NCBI RefSeq assembly: GCF_900636545.1 | Contig: NZ_LR134290.1 | Span: 1,240,001 to 1,304,000, forward strand | Length of the DNA: 64,000 nt | Direction: 5' to 3' | Origin: Pseudomonas mendocina | GTDB lineage: Bacteria; Pseudomonadota; Gammaproteobacteria; Pseudomonadales; Pseudomonadaceae | Shown here: positions 1 through 9,301 of the stretch, piece by piece | Numbering within the stretch: the stretch's first letter is position 1 | Layout: each line of letters opens with the position of its first letter | Made by a program: the position numbers and the translations under genes | Notes under the pieces: model-generated | Database searches by the model: none | What the model was told of the DNA's origin: nothing | Seen by the model: the letters and a program-made list of their open reading frames with translations, nothing else

Positions 1-443
1 CGCGCGATATCGAACCGCAGGTGGGCGAGCTGGATGACGTCTACCTCTATACCGTCGATGACTTGCACGAAGTCATCGAGGAAAACCTCAAGAGCCGCCA
101 GGGCGCGGCGCAGGCTGCCGAGGAATTGGTCGCTGCCGGCACTGACGATTTCATGCAGCGCCTGCGTGAGCTGGCCGCGGTCGACGTGCTCAAGGCCTAC
201 CGCCAGCAGGCCGAGCGCCTGCGCGACGAGGAGCTGGCCAAGGCCCAGCGTATGCTGGTCAACGGTAGCAATCCCGAGGACGTGCTGGCGCAACTGGCCC
301 GTGGCCTGACCAACAAGCTGCTGCACGCGCCCAGCGTACGCATGAAGAAACTTACCGCCGAGGGGCGCATCGACGCGCTCAGCCTGGCCCAGGAATTGTT
401 CGCCCTCGACGAGAGCGCGCCGCAGGACAAAGGTCTGCAATGA
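1..443 (+). CDS. hemA: Glutamyl-tRNA reductase, C-terminal part (5' end outside window)
   Basis: The reading frame is open from base 3 and enters the window mid-gene, so only the last ~146 residues are visible. HemA reduces glutamyl-tRNA(Glu) to glutamate-1-semialdehyde, the first committed step of heme synthesis in the C5 pathway. What is visible is the C-terminal dimerisation region: the [15 protein letters not shown] segment, long charged helices, and the terminal [16 protein letters not shown] block typical of the family. The stop codon overlaps the prfA start (ATGA), so the two are translationally coupled, as in other pseudomonads and enterics. The catalytic Cys domain lies outside the window and cannot be checked. 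Confidence 0.95.
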   Translation, partial: RDIEPQVGELDDVYLYTVDDLHEVIEENLKSRQGAAQAAEELVAAGTDDFMQRLRELAAVDVLKAYRQQAERLRDEELAKAQRMLVNGSNPEDVLAQLARGLTNKLLHAPSVRMKKLTAEGRIDALSLAQELFALDESAPQDKGLQ

Positions 444-1522
444 AAGCTTCACTGTTGAACAAGCTGGACAACCTCAGCGACCGCTTCGAGGAACTGACGG
501 CGCTGCTCGGCGATGCCGAGGTGATTTCCAAGCAGACGCAGTTCCGCGCCTATTCCAAGGAATACGCCGAGATCGAGCCGGTGATCGCCACCTTCCGCGA
601 GCTGCGCAAGGTGCAGGACGACCTCGAGGGCGCGCAAGCGCTGCTCAAGGACAGCGACCCGGATCTGCGTGAGATGGCTGAGCTGGAAGTGGATCAGGCC
701 AAGGAGTCGCTGGTCGGCCTGGAAGACAAGCTGCAGCGCATGCTGCTGCCCAAGGACCCCAACGACGGGCGCAACGTCTATCTGGAAATCCGCGCCGGCA
801 CCGGCGGCGACGAGGCAGCGATCTTCTCCGGCGATCTGTTCCGCATGTACTCGCGCTACGCCGAGAAGCAGGGCTGGCGGGTCGAGGTGCTGTCGGCCAA
901 CGAGGGCGAGCATGGCGGCTTCAAGGAAGTGATCGCCCGCGTCGAGGGTGACAACGTCTACGCCAAGCTCAAGTTCGAATCCGGTGCCCATCGCGTGCAG
1001 CGCGTGCCGGAAACCGAATCCCAGGGCCGTATCCACACCTCGGCCTGCACCGTGGCGGTGCTGCCGGAGCCGGACGAGCAGATGGCCATCGAGATCAACC
1101 CGGCCGATCTGCGTGTCGATACCTACCGCAGCTCCGGCGCGGGCGGTCAGCACGTCAACACCACCGACTCGGCAATCCGCATTACCCACATCCCCACCGG
1201 CACCGTGGTGGAATGCCAGGAAGAGCGTTCGCAGCACAAGAACCGCGCCAAGGCCATGGCCTGGCTCGCGGCCAAGCTGCAGGACCAGCAGGAAGCGGCG
1301 GCGCACAAGGAAATCTCCGAGACGCGCAAGCTGCTGGTGGGCTCGGGCGATCGCTCCGAGCGCATCCGCACCTACAACTTCCCGCAGGGCCGGGTGACCG
1401 ACCACCGCATCAACCTGACCCTGTATTCGCTGAACGAAGTGATTGCCGGCGGCGTGGACGCAGTAATCGAGCCGTTGCTTGCGGAATATCAGGCTGACCA
1501 GTTGGCGGCACTGGGCGATTGA
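440..1522 (+). CDS. prfA: Peptide chain release factor 1 (RF1)
   Basis: A 360-residue protein, the normal RF1 length. It recognises UAA/UAG stop codons in the ribosomal A site and triggers peptidyl-tRNA hydrolysis. Key motifs are present: the GGQ catalytic loop at residues 235-237 ([13 protein letters not shown] context) and the stop-codon-reading PxT motif as PET at 190-192. The Gln of GGQ is the residue methylated by PrmC, encoded next. The start ATG overlaps the hemA stop. The order hemA-prfA-prmC is a classic conserved operon. Confidence 0.98.
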   Translation: MKASLLNKLDNLSDRFEELTALLGDAEVISKQTQFRAYSKEYAEIEPVIATFRELRKVQDDLEGAQALLKDSDPDLREMAELEVDQAKESLVGLEDKLQRMLLPKDPNDGRNVYLEIRAGTGGDEAAIFSGDLFRMYSRYAEKQGWRVEVLSANEGEHGGFKEVIARVEGDNVYAKLKFESGAHRVQRVPETESQGRIHTSACTVAVLPEPDEQMAIEINPADLRVDTYRSSGAGGQHVNTTDSAIRITHIPTGTVVECQEERSQHKNRAKAMAWLAAKLQDQQEAAAHKEISETRKLLVGSGDRSERIRTYNFPQGRVTDHRINLTLYSLNEVIAGGVDAVIEPLLAEYQADQLAALGD

Positions 1523-1590
1523 GTTTCGCTTGAGGTCGTTGCGGTGCGCATGGCGCGCCCTACGGAGCGCGTGCCGCTTGCAGCAGAACC

Positions 1591-1641
1591 GTAGCCCGGA
1601 TGCAATCCGGGGACATACTTCCCGGATTGCATCCGGGCTAC
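1591..1641. repeat. REP doublet: perfect 21-bp inverted repeat
   Basis: Bases 1591-1611 (GTAGCCCGGATGCAATCC...) are repeated as an exact reverse complement at 1621-1641 around a 9-base spacer. This is a REP/REPIN-type palindrome between prfA and prmC. Related single or degenerate copies occur at 35151-35173, 36605-36626, 53615-53636 and 57501-57557. A transcript through it would form a very stable hairpin, which could uncouple prmC from hemA-prfA. Confidence 0.85.
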
Positions 1642-1650
1642 GAGAGAAAT

Positions 1651-2484
1651 ATGGCCAGCATCGAATCCCTGCTCTCTACCGCTGATCTGCCCGATTCGCC
1701 GACGCCTCGGCTGGACGCCGAGTTGCTATTGGCGGCAGCGCTGGGCAAACCACGCAGCTATTTACGCACCTGGCCGGAGCGTGATCTGGACGCAGCCCAG
1801 CAAGCGCAGTTCAACGCGTTCATGCAGCGCCGCCGGAGTGGCGAGCCGGTGGCCTATATCCTCGGCCATCAGGGCTTCTGGAGTCTGGATCTGGAAGTAG
1901 CGCCGCATACCCTGATTCCACGTCCGGATACCGAACTACTGGTGGAAACCGCGCTCGACCTGCTGCCGGCCACCCCCTTGGTGGCGCTGGACCTCGGCAC
2001 TGGCACTGGCGCCATCGCTCTGGCTTTGGCCAGCGAGCGTCCGGCCTGGCAGGTGACCGGCGTGGATCGCATCGAGGAGGCCGTGGCGCTGGCCGAGCGC
2101 AATCGCCAGCGCCTGCAACTGGGTAATGCCCGCTTCGTGCACAGCCACTGGTTTTCCGCCCTGCCTGGGCAGCGTTATGGCCTGATTCTGAGCAACCCGC
2201 CTTATATCCGCGCGGACGACCAGCATCTCGAGCAGGGTGACGTGCGTTTCGAGCCGAGCAGCGCCCTGGTCGCTGGTAACGACGGGTTGGACGATATTCG
2301 TGCGATCATCCAGGCCGCGCCGGACCACCTGCTATCCGGGGGCTGGCTGCTGCTGGAGCACGGCTTCGACCAGGCCGTGGACGTGCGCCGTCTGCTCGCC
2401 GATGGTGGTTTCGTCGAGGTCGAGAGCCGGCGTGACCTGGGCGGCCACGAGCGCATCAGTTTGGGACGTTTCGACCGTGAGTGA
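1651..2484 (+). CDS. prmC: Release factor (glutamine-N5) methyltransferase PrmC/HemK
   Basis: A 277-residue class I SAM-dependent methyltransferase that methylates the GGQ glutamine of RF1 and RF2. The SAM-binding motif VALDLGTGTGAIALAL is at 111-126 and the catalytic NPPY signature, which binds the substrate amide, at 182-185. The start at 1651 (MASIESLL) gives the usual length. An upstream in-frame ATG at 1600 lies inside the REP repeat and is unlikely to be used. It overlaps the beginning of the moeB region and sits directly downstream of its substrate gene prfA. Confidence 0.95.
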   Translation: MASIESLLSTADLPDSPTPRLDAELLLAAALGKPRSYLRTWPERDLDAAQQAQFNAFMQRRRSGEPVAYILGHQGFWSLDLEVAPHTLIPRPDTELLVETALDLLPATPLVALDLGTGTGAIALALASERPAWQVTGVDRIEEAVALAERNRQRLQLGNARFVHSHWFSALPGQRYGLILSNPPYIRADDQHLEQGDVRFEPSSALVAGNDGLDDIRAIIQAAPDHLLSGGWLLLEHGFDQAVDVRRLLADGGFVEVESRRDLGGHERISLGRFDRE

Positions 2485-2488
2485 TCAG

Positions 2489-3241
2489 ATGCTGAGCGAT
2501 GATGAACTGCTGCGTTACAGCCGGCAGATTCTGCTGAAACAGATCGACGTGGACGGCCAGCTGCGCCTCAAGCAGGGCCGAGTGCTGATCGTCGGCATGG
2601 GCGGGTTGGGCTCGCCGGTGGCGCTGTACCTGGCCGCGGCCGGCGTCGGTGAATTGCACCTGGCCGACTTCGATACGGTGGACCTGACCAACCTGCAGCG
2701 GCAGATCGCCCATGACACTGCCAGCATCGGCCAGGCCAAGGTGGACTCGGCCATGGCGCGCCTGGCGGCCCTCAACCCGCAGATCAACCTGGTGCCGCAT
2801 CGCCAGGCACTGGATGTCGATTCCTTGGCTGCTGCCGTGAGCGCCGTCGACCTGGTGCTGGACTGCTCGGACAACTTCGCCACGCGCGAGGCGGTCAATG
2901 CTGCCTGCGTTGCAGCCGGCAAGCCGCTGGTGTCCGGTGCGGCGATCCGCCTGGAAGGCCAGCTGTCGGTATTCGATCCGCGCAATACGGCCAGTCCTTG
3001 CTATCACTGCCTGTACGGCCACGGCAGCGAAGCCGAGCTGACCTGCAGCGAGGCTGGCGTGGTCGGCCCGCTGGTCGGCCTGGTCGGTAGCCTGCAGGCG
3101 CTGGAGGCGCTCAAGCTGCTGGCCGGTTTCGGTGAGCCGCTGGTGGGCCGCCTGCTGCTGATCGACGCGCTGGGTACGCGCTTTCGCGAGTTGCGGGTCA
3201 AACGTGATCCTGCCTGCGGCGTTTGCGGCGATGCCCAGTAA
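2489..3241 (+). CDS. moeB: Adenylyltransferase MoeB/ThiF family
   Basis: A 250-residue E1-like enzyme that activates the C-terminal glycine of a small sulfur carrier (MoaD for molybdopterin, or ThiS) by adenylation. Visible features are the N-terminal [10 protein letters not shown] segment, the nucleotide-binding loop GMGGLGSP near 36-43, and two structural zinc Cys pairs, CYHC and CGVC, the latter near the C terminus. There is no rhodanese extension, so this is the short MoeB-type form. An in-frame GTG at 2477 is an alternative start; the ATG at 2489 better matches family N termini. The stop overlaps the murI start. MoeB versus ThiF cannot be settled from the sequence alone. Confidence 0.9.
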   Translation: MLSDDELLRYSRQILLKQIDVDGQLRLKQGRVLIVGMGGLGSPVALYLAAAGVGELHLADFDTVDLTNLQRQIAHDTASIGQAKVDSAMARLAALNPQINLVPHRQALDVDSLAAAVSAVDLVLDCSDNFATREAVNAACVAAGKPLVSGAAIRLEGQLSVFDPRNTASPCYHCLYGHGSEAELTCSEAGVVGPLVGLVGSLQALEALKLLAGFGEPLVGRLLLIDALGTRFRELRVKRDPACGVCGDAQ

Positions 3242-4019
3242 CGCACCGATTGGCGTTTTTGACTCGGGCGTCGGTGGCCTGTCGGTGCTGCGCGAGATTC
3301 GTCAGTTGCTGCCCAACGAGACGTTGCTCTACGTTGCCGACAGCGGCCATGTGCCCTATGGCGAAAAAAGCCCGGAGTACATTCGCGAGCGCTGCGTAGT
3401 GATCACCGAGCACTTGCGCGCGCAGGGTGCCAAGGCCCTGGTGCTGGCGTGCAATACCGCGACTGCCGCTGCGGCTGGAGAATTGCGCGAACGTTATGCG
3501 GATTTGCCCATCGTCGGCATGGAACCAGCGGTGAAACCGGCGGCAGCAGCGACCCGCAGTGGCGTGGTCGGTGTGCTGGCGACCACCGGTACGCTCAAGA
3601 GCGCACGATTCGCTGCGTTGCTCGATCGCTTCGCCAATGACGTGCGGGTGATTACCCAGCCTTGCCCGGGGCTGGTGGAATGCATCGAGGCGGGAGAGCT
3701 GCAGGCACCGGCTACGCGTGAACTGCTGCAGGGGTATGTGGCGCCGCTGCTGGCGGAGGGTTGCGACACGCTGATTCTCGGCTGCACTCACTATCCCTTC
3801 CTGCGCCCGTTGCTGGGTGAGCTGGTGCCGCCATCGGTGACCCTGATCGATACCGGTGCGGCAGTGGCGCGTCAGTTGCAGCGTCTGCTCACTCAGCATG
3901 ACCTGCTGGCGACCACACCGGCCCAGGCGACTCGCTATTGGAGCAGCGGTGAAGTTTCGCAACTTTGTCGAGTACTGCCGATTTTGTTAGGCGAAAAAGC
4001 CGAAGTTCTTTCGATATAG
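3231..4019 (+). CDS. murI: Glutamate racemase
   Basis: A 262-residue cofactor-independent racemase that supplies D-glutamate for peptidoglycan precursors. The N-terminal [10 protein letters not shown] motif contains the conserved Asp11. The two catalytic cysteines are Cys74 (LACNTATA) and Cys185 (GCTHYPF). The ATG at 3231 overlaps the end of moeB by 11 bases; a longer in-frame start at 3204 would run further into moeB and is disfavoured. It is the last gene of the hemA-prfA-prmC-moeB-murI series. Confidence 0.96.
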   Translation: MPSNAPIGVFDSGVGGLSVLREIRQLLPNETLLYVADSGHVPYGEKSPEYIRERCVVITEHLRAQGAKALVLACNTATAAAAGELRERYADLPIVGMEPAVKPAAAATRSGVVGVLATTGTLKSARFAALLDRFANDVRVITQPCPGLVECIEAGELQAPATRELLQGYVAPLLAEGCDTLILGCTHYPFLRPLLGELVPPSVTLIDTGAAVARQLQRLLTQHDLLATTPAQATRYWSSGEVSQLCRVLPILLGEKAEVLSI

Positions 4020-4114
4020 TGAATTTTTCTCCGATTAGGCTATCCCTCCTATCGGATACTTCTATATTTTTGTCACGGCCTGATAAAAACCTCTCGCTAA
4101 AAAAGGAATGACTC

Positions 4115-4630
4115 ATGAAGAAGTTGTATGCCTTTGCTGCAGCCACTGCGCTCTCGTTCGGGGCTCTGGGCGCTGCGCAGGCTGCGGATGTAACCGCGGC
4201 TATTGGTCAGAGTGGCGATTCCACCATGGTTTACCGTTTGGGCGCGCAGTGGGACTGGAACCATAGCTGGCTGGAAAGCAGCTACGGCCGTCTGACGGGT
4301 TATTGGGACCTGGGCTACACCTATTGGGATGGCGATGACACGGCGAGCAACCACAGCCTGTCCTTCGCCCCGGTATTCGTTTACGAGTTCGCCGGGCAGA
4401 ACGTTCGCCCCTACATCGAAGCCGGCATCGGCGTTGCTGCGTTTTCCAGCACCGAGTTGGAAAGCAACGAGCTGGGTTCGTCCTTCCAGTTCGAAGATCG
4501 CATCGGCGTAGGCCTGCGTTTCGCTGGGCAGGAAATCGGCCTGCGGGCGATCCACTATTCCAACGCCGGTCTGAAGAAGCCCAACGATGGCGCCGAAGCC
4601 TACACCGTGCATTACCGCATGAGTTTCTAA
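4115..4630 (+). CDS. pagL: Lipid A 3-O-deacylase PagL (outer membrane)
   Basis: A 171-residue outer-membrane beta-barrel with a cleavable signal peptide (residues 1-23, ending AAQA). PagL removes the 3-position acyl chain from lipid A and so alters endotoxin activity and membrane properties. The catalytic pair is visible as His147 and Ser149 in AIHYSNAGLKKPNDG, the family signature. Alternating aromatic and hydrophobic strands and a C-terminal Phe fit a BAM-targeted barrel. An A/T-rich leader precedes it, and a good ribosome-binding site (AAAAAAGGAATG) decides the start. It sits immediately after murI, as in P. aeruginosa. Confidence 0.93.
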   Translation: MKKLYAFAAATALSFGALGAAQAADVTAAIGQSGDSTMVYRLGAQWDWNHSWLESSYGRLTGYWDLGYTYWDGDDTASNHSLSFAPVFVYEFAGQNVRPYIEAGIGVAAFSSTELESNELGSSFQFEDRIGVGLRFAGQEIGLRAIHYSNAGLKKPNDGAEAYTVHYRMSF

Positions 4631-4652
4631 GCAGCCGTCGCGGCACGGTGAA

Positions 4653-4681
4653 GAAATCGCCTCTCTACGAGGGGCGATTTC
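4653..4681. terminator. Probable bidirectional intrinsic terminator
   Basis: GAAATCGCC is mirrored by GGCGATTTC around a short loop, between the convergent ends of pagL and the LysR gene. The A-rich and T-rich flanks would suit termination in both directions. Confidence 0.75.
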
Positions 4682-4695
4682 GTTTCAGGTGGTGC

Positions 4696-5556
4696 TCAGA
4701 TCATTGGGTCCCAGCGCTGCGACCAGTCGGTGTCTTCGGCAATGATCTCGCGCAGCAGATCGAACGACTGCTGCAGCACTGCCGAGTCGCGCTCCCGGGA
4801 ATATACCAGGTAGGTCGGGTAGCTGAACTCGGGCGCACGGGGCACGCGTTTGAGCACCTTCTTGTCCAGGTAGCTCTGCACCACTCGCGTGCGGAAGTAG
4901 CCAGAGCCGCCGTGTTCGAGGATGTACTGCAGGGCCAGCGGCCCGAGGTTGAAGGACACCGGCGCCTTGGCCCGATCCGGCAGCGCGCTGTCGTGTTGCA
5001 GGCGGAACGCCTCGCCCCAGTCGACGTACACGTAGGGTTCGGGATTCTTCGCACGCACCAGGATCAGTTTTTCTTCCAGCAACTGCTCCACCTGCATGCC
5101 AGGCCAGTAGTTCGGCTGATACACCAGGGCGGCATCCAGCACGCCCAGTTCCAGTTGACGCAGCAGTTCCTGGCCGTCGCCGATATGGGTGTGCACGGTG
5201 TACTGGTCGATGTGCGCACGGATGCGACTGACCCAGCGCAGCATTAGCGGGTTGCACAGGCTGACTTCGCCGCCGACGTGGATGACGTTGTGATAGCCAT
5301 CCGGCAGGGGCAGGTCGCGCTGCGCCGCCTCCCAGGTTTGCAGTATCTGGTTGGCATAGGCGACGAAGGCTTCGCCGTCGGCCGTCAGCTTGGCCCCGGC
5401 TCGGTTGCGTACGAACAGCGTGCAGTTGAGGTGACCTTCGAGCTTCTGGATGCGCGCTGTGACGGCTGTCTGGGTAACGTGCAGGCGTTCGGCGGCGGCG
5501 ATGAAGCTGCCGCTGCGAACGATTTCCAGAAAGGTGCGGGTCAGATCGATGTCCAT
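4696..5556 (-). CDS. LysR-family transcriptional regulator
   Basis: A 286-residue LysR protein. The N-terminal winged helix-turn-helix covers about residues 1-65 (MDIDLTRTFLEIVRSGSF, then the recognition region AAAERLHVTQTAVTARIQKLE), followed by a periplasmic-binding-protein-like effector domain. I chose the start at 5556 (MDIDL) because it gives the standard N terminus; the frame stays open upstream. The HPP-CBS gene lies 121 bases upstream on the same strand, so the target is not obvious from divergent arrangement. I do not recognise a specific ortholog or effector. Confidence 0.88.
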   Translation of the reverse strand: MDIDLTRTFLEIVRSGSFIAAAERLHVTQTAVTARIQKLEGHLNCTLFVRNRAGAKLTADGEAFVAYANQILQTWEAAQRDLPLPDGYHNVIHVGGEVSLCNPLMLRWVSRIRAHIDQYTVHTHIGDGQELLRQLELGVLDAALVYQPNYWPGMQVEQLLEEKLILVRAKNPEPYVYVDWGEAFRLQHDSALPDRAKAPVSFNLGPLALQYILEHGGSGYFRTRVVQSYLDKKVLKRVPRAPEFSYPTYLVYSRERDSAVLQQSFDLLREIIAEDTDWSQRWDPMI

Positions 5557-5677
5557 GTCGTGGCGGTGCTCAGCAAGCGGGCAGATGGGCAGACGGGCAG
5601 TGTAAGGGCTGCTCTGGCACTTTTCGATGAGCAGCCGCATTAGGGGGAGCGAGCTTGGATCGCAGTAGGTCGCTGCC

Positions 5678-6811
5678 TCAATCGAAGTGGGCCAACAGAT
5701 CTCGTTGCAACGCCGCAATCACGTCGGTCTGGGTGATGATCCCCACCAGCTTTTCGTTCTCCAGCACCGGCAGGCAGTGCAGGCCGCGATCAGATAACAC
5801 CCCGATCAGGTCGACGACGTGCGTATCGACATCGGTGCAGCGTACCGGGCTACTCATCAGCTCCCCCAGGCGCGGGCGAGGGCGTCGCTTGAACAGGCCA
5901 AGGCGCTTGGCCGGGCGGTGATGCAGGGGGGCGATCAGGTCGCTGAGGCTGACGATGCCGACCAGTTGCTCATTATGGTCGAGGATTGGCAGCGCCTTGA
6001 GGTGATGGTGGCGCAGCAGGTGCAGGCCCTGTTTGATGCTGGTGCCCGGCGTGGCGCAGATCAGATCGCGTGACATCACCTGGCCGGCGCGGATATCGCC
6101 CATGCTGCGGCGCAGCGCATAGCGCTCGGTGCTTTTGACGATCATCGCCAGGTCTTCGCGAGTCACGTCGACGAAGGCGCCGAGTTCGTCGAGCGCCTGG
6201 TCGAGGTCGGTATCGCGGATGCCTACGCGCTCGCCGGGCAACGGGTCGCGGGTATGGTGTGCATCGGCTGCTGGCGCAGTCTGGCGCGGGTAGCGCATGC
6301 CGGTGAGGTTGTTATAGATCAGAGCACTGCTCAGCAGGCCCAGCGCGGCGATCACCACCGTCATGGCCGGGTGCCAGGCGGGTATGCCCGGTGCCACGGG
6401 CGCGAATACGACGCAGAAGGCGATGGCACCGCCTGGCGGGTGCAGGCAACGCAGCGGGCACATCAGCAACAGGCTCAGACCTATCGCCAGGGCGGCGCCA
6501 AGCAGGCTGTGATCGAGCAGATGACCGACCAGCACACCGACCAGTGTGGCGCACAGATAGCTGCCGAGGATCGACCAGGGTTGCGCCAGTGCGCCCGAAG
6601 AGACGGCGAACAGCAGTACCGCCGAGGCGGCCAGCGGGCCGGAGAAGTGCACGGCCAGCTGCGGGCCGAAAAGCTGGCCGCATAGCCAGGTGGTGAAGAC
6701 AAAACCCAGGCTGGCGCCGAGTGCCGCGCGCAGCCATTCGCGTGGCCGCGTGTGTGGAGCCTCGGGGAGAAAGGCGATGCACCATTGGTGCAGGCGTGAT
6801 GGTGTGTTCAT
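5678..6811 (-). CDS. HPP-family membrane protein with tandem CBS domains
   Basis: A 377-residue two-part protein. The N-terminal ~160 residues form an HPP domain with several transmembrane segments and the signature CLHPPGGA. After a polar linker, two CBS modules follow (about 225-290 and 310-375; GQVMSRDLICATPGTS and LGELMSSPVRCTDVD). HPP proteins have been implicated in nitrite transport in plastids and cyanobacteria; CBS pairs usually sense adenine nucleotides or ionic strength. A ligand-gated transport role is inference. The downstream neighbour is the LysR gene; the ccoN unit lies upstream. Confidence 0.85.
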   Translation of the reverse strand: MNTPSRLHQWCIAFLPEAPHTRPREWLRAALGASLGFVFTTWLCGQLFGPQLAVHFSGPLAASAVLLFAVSSGALAQPWSILGSYLCATLVGVLVGHLLDHSLLGAALAIGLSLLLMCPLRCLHPPGGAIAFCVVFAPVAPGIPAWHPAMTVVIAALGLLSSALIYNNLTGMRYPRQTAPAADAHHTRDPLPGERVGIRDTDLDQALDELGAFVDVTREDLAMIVKSTERYALRRSMGDIRAGQVMSRDLICATPGTSIKQGLHLLRHHHLKALPILDHNEQLVGIVSLSDLIAPLHHRPAKRLGLFKRRPRPRLGELMSSPVRCTDVDTHVVDLIGVLSDRGLHCLPVLENEKLVGIITQTDVIAALQRDLLAHFD

Positions 6812-6906
6812 GGTATCCGGTCAAAAAAGAGGGCCCTTCACTGCTGAAAAGCCCTGAGGGTGCCGCAAGCGGCACTTCTGGACGCCCGTCCGTGGGCGAA
6901 GGAACG

Positions 6907-7134
6907 TCAAGCGAGCAGACACTCTTCGGTCGGATTGCCGGGCTCTTCGAGTGGCTGCGTGGTGACCTTGCAAGGGCGGCCCGTGGCTTGCGTCATGCGC
7001 GCCGCCGCTTCTGGGTCGTCGGCGAAGGGCAGCAGGCTGGCCTGGTCGAGCGTCGACGGAATGCTACAGCTCAGCCAGCAACCGAGCAGGCAACCCAGCG
7101 TGGCGAGAACCGGCAGGATCAGGGCGTCAGGCAT
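6907..7134 (-). CDS. Small membrane-anchored protein next to orphan CcoN
   Basis: A 75-residue protein starting [14 protein letters not shown], with one N-terminal hydrophobic segment containing cysteines ([11 protein letters not shown]) and a soluble polar tail. Its start overlaps the end of ccoN by 8 bases, so it is almost certainly co-translated with it. The size and place resemble small CcoQ/CcoM-like oxidase accessory subunits, but there is no clear CcoQ motif. Assignment as an oxidase-associated subunit is inference from position. Confidence 0.7.
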   Translation of the reverse strand: MPDALILPVLATLGCLLGCWLSCSIPSTLDQASLLPFADDPEAAARMTQATGRPCKVTTQPLEEPGNPTEECLLA

Positions 7135-8578
7135 TGGCGGCGGCTCCAACATCCGGGGTGGAGGGCACGGCATCGATGCGTTCGCCGCTGCGTACCGTCA
7201 GCCAGGTGTTCCAGGCCATCAGCAGCATGCCGCTGGCGAAGACCGCCCCGCCAAGCAGGCGCACGACATAGCCGGGGTGGCTGGCTTCCAGCGCCTCGAC
7301 GAAGGAGTAGGTGAGGGTGCCGTCCTCGTTCACCGCACGCCACATCAGGCCCTGAGTGATGCCGTTGACCCACATCGAGGCGATGTACAGCACGGTGCCG
7401 ATGGTCGCCAGCCAGAAGTGCGCATTGATCAGGCCGACGCTGTGCATCTGCGTGCGACCATAGAGCTTGGGCAGCATGTGGTAGAGCGCGCCGATGGAGA
7501 TCATCGCCACCCAGCCCAGGGCTCCCGCGTGTACGTGGCCGATGGTCCAGTCGGTGTAATGGGAAAGCGCGTTGACCGTCTTGATGGCCATCATCGGGCC
7601 TTCGAAGGTGCTCATGCCGTAGAACGCCAGCGAAACGACCAGAAAGCGCAGGATCGGATCGGTGCGCAGCTTATGCCAGGCGCCGGACAGGCTCATCATG
7701 CCGTTGATCATGCCGCCCCAGCTTGGCGCCAGGAGGATGACCGACATGGCCATGCCGAGGGTTTGCGCCCAGTCCGGCAGAGCAGTGTAGTGCAGGTGAT
7801 GCGGGCCGGCCCAGATATACAGGGTGATGATCGCCCAGAAGTGCACGATGGACAGGCGATAGGAATAGATCGGCCGCTCGGCCTGCTTGGGCACGAAGTA
7901 ATACATCATCCCCAGGAAACCTACCGAGAGGATGAAACCGACCACGCTATGGCCGTACCACCACTGGATCATTGCATCGGTGGCGCCGGAGTACACCGAG
8001 TAGGACTTGAGCAGCGAGACTGGTTCGGCGATGTGGTTGACCACATGCACCATGCCCGTGACGATGATGAATGCACCGTAGAACCAGTTGCCCACGTAGA
8101 TGTGGCGCACCTGGCGGCGAGCGATGGTGCCGAAGAACAGGTAGGCGTAGATCACCCACAACAGGGTGACCCACAAGGCGATCGGCCACTCCATCTCGGC
8201 ATATTCCTTGGAGGAGGTGATGCCCAGCGGATAGCTGACGATCATCGCCAGCACGGCTGCCTGCCAGCCCCAGAACAGGAAGTTGGCCAGGCCGTCGGAG
8301 ATGATCCGTACTCGACAGGTACGTTGCAGCACGTAGAACGAGGTGGCGAACAGCGCGCCGCCGCCGAAGGCGAAGATCACCAGATTGGTGTGGACGGGGC
8401 GGATACGTCCGAAGCTGAGCCATGGAATACCGAAGTTCAATTCCGGCCAGACCAGTTGGGCCGCGATGAATACACCCATGCCCATTCCGAGGATGCCCCA
8501 GAACAGAGTGGTGAGGGTGAAGCGGCGAACGATCTCGTAGTTGTAATAATGGGGTGCAGTCGCAAGGGTAGCCATCAT
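7127..8578 (-). CDS. ccoN: cbb3-type cytochrome c oxidase subunit I (orphan CcoN)
   Basis: A 483-residue heme-copper oxidase core subunit with about 12 transmembrane helices. Motifs typical of CcoN include [18 protein letters not shown], the histidine-rich [13 protein letters not shown], and [20 protein letters not shown] near the high-spin heme/Cu(B) site. Subunit I reduces O2 and pumps protons in the high-affinity cbb3 complex. No ccoO, ccoP, ccoG or ccoS follows; only a small membrane protein does. It therefore resembles the orphan ccoN genes of P. aeruginosa, whose products can replace CcoN in isoform complexes encoded elsewhere. That swap is known for P. aeruginosa and inferred here. Confidence 0.93.
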   Translation of the reverse strand: MMATLATAPHYYNYEIVRRFTLTTLFWGILGMGMGVFIAAQLVWPELNFGIPWLSFGRIRPVHTNLVIFAFGGGALFATSFYVLQRTCRVRIISDGLANFLFWGWQAAVLAMIVSYPLGITSSKEYAEMEWPIALWVTLLWVIYAYLFFGTIARRQVRHIYVGNWFYGAFIIVTGMVHVVNHIAEPVSLLKSYSVYSGATDAMIQWWYGHSVVGFILSVGFLGMMYYFVPKQAERPIYSYRLSIVHFWAIITLYIWAGPHHLHYTALPDWAQTLGMAMSVILLAPSWGGMINGMMSLSGAWHKLRTDPILRFLVVSLAFYGMSTFEGPMMAIKTVNALSHYTDWTIGHVHAGALGWVAMISIGALYHMLPKLYGRTQMHSVGLINAHFWLATIGTVLYIASMWVNGITQGLMWRAVNEDGTLTYSFVEALEASHPGYVVRLLGGAVFASGMLLMAWNTWLTVRSGERIDAVPSTPDVGAAANA

Positions 8579-8898
8579 GAATCCGTCTAGCTGAGAATTT
8601 CAGGCATGTCTCTCCTGTCGCTCGGAACGGGCTGTTGGCGGGTTCGCAAGAGCGTGGCGGGGGCGAGGGAGAGAGCACCGAAAGTGTGCGGGACGGCGAT
8701 GGATTCGACTAATTAATAATAAATACGCTTTTATTCTTTTTTTTTGATATCAAGCCATGAAGTGCGACCGAGTAACGCACTGGATTGGTGCTGGTGCACT
8801 GAAATGGCTCGGTGTTGAGCCAGGGTGTTCCTTCATGGTTGATCGTTATGTATTTATAGAAATGCACTTACTCAACATTAAAATTCATGCATAAGATG
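8579..8898. other. Intergenic region upstream of ccoN (320 bp), no gene seen
   Basis: This gap lies between the ccoN start and the end of the YkgJ-type gene. The stretch 8709-8755 is strikingly A/T-rich with a T-run, followed by TTGATATCAA (palindromic, but lacking the 4-base spacer of an ANR/FNR box). A half-matching TTGAT-CGTT-ATGTA lies at 8839-8852. It probably holds the ccoN promoter, but I cannot place it with confidence. I see no RNA gene. Confidence 0.5.
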
Positions 8899-9213
8899 TT
8901 ACTGGCTATAGGCGGTGGCGATGCCGCGCCGTTCTTCCAGGCATTCGGCGGCGCCGAGTTCGAACTCGCGGCAGATCAGCGGGCGCTGTGCATAGATGGT
9001 GCAGCGCATGCTGTCGCGGTCCAGTGCGATGCACCAGCCGTCGTCCAGGCGGCGCATGACCTCACCGCCCCAGGCGTCGGTATCGATGTAGCGTTGTGGC
9101 ACGCCGGTGTCGCCGATCAGCATCACTTCCAGTTGGCAGCAGCAGGCTGCACAGGTGCTGCAACTGATTTCGGGGGTGGTCGGCAGTTGGGTAAGGGAAA
9201 TGGTCTCGCTCAT
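8899..9213 (-). CDS. YkgJ-family cysteine cluster protein
   Basis: A 104-residue protein with the Cys-rich signature of YkgJ-type (zinc/iron-chelating) proteins: CSTCAACCCQ in the N-terminal third, then C near 81 and CREFELGAAEC near the C terminus. Family members are small cytosolic proteins of unknown role that probably bind Zn or Fe-S. It appears monocistronic, between the ccoN unit and the end of the photolyase/lipid operon. Confidence 0.85.
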   Translation of the reverse strand: MSETISLTQLPTTPEISCSTCAACCCQLEVMLIGDTGVPQRYIDTDAWGGEVMRRLDDGWCIALDRDSMRCTIYAQRPLICREFELGAAECLEERRGIATAYSQ

Positions 9214-9301
9214 GGCGCGGCAGTGTACGCCACGCCGTGGCGATCAGGGGCTTGGGCTGACAGACGCAGCGCTACCCTGGCAGGCGCTGAAAAACGGCCT
9301 G

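Noticed and set aside
1600..1650. Longer prmC start at 1600
   Set aside because: The extra 17 codons come from the REP palindrome and do not resemble PrmC N termini; MASIESLL at 1651 fits.
4030..4056. TCCGAT...ATCGGA stem between murI and pagL as a terminator
   Set aside because: Short stem with a long loop and no T-run at the right place; could be chance or a regulator site, not enough to call.
6860..8590. 576-codon open frame on the plus strand opposite ccoN
   Set aside because: Antisense shadow; the minus strand encodes an unambiguous CcoN, and the plus-strand translation is compositionally odd and motif-free.
8741..8755. TTGATATCAA palindrome upstream of ccoN as an FNR/ANR site
   Set aside because: The 4-base spacer required between half-sites is absent.
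8839..8852. Possible ANR box upstream of ccoN (TTGAT-CGTT-ATGTA)
   Set aside because: Only one half-site matches; the second half has two mismatches, so I do not call it.
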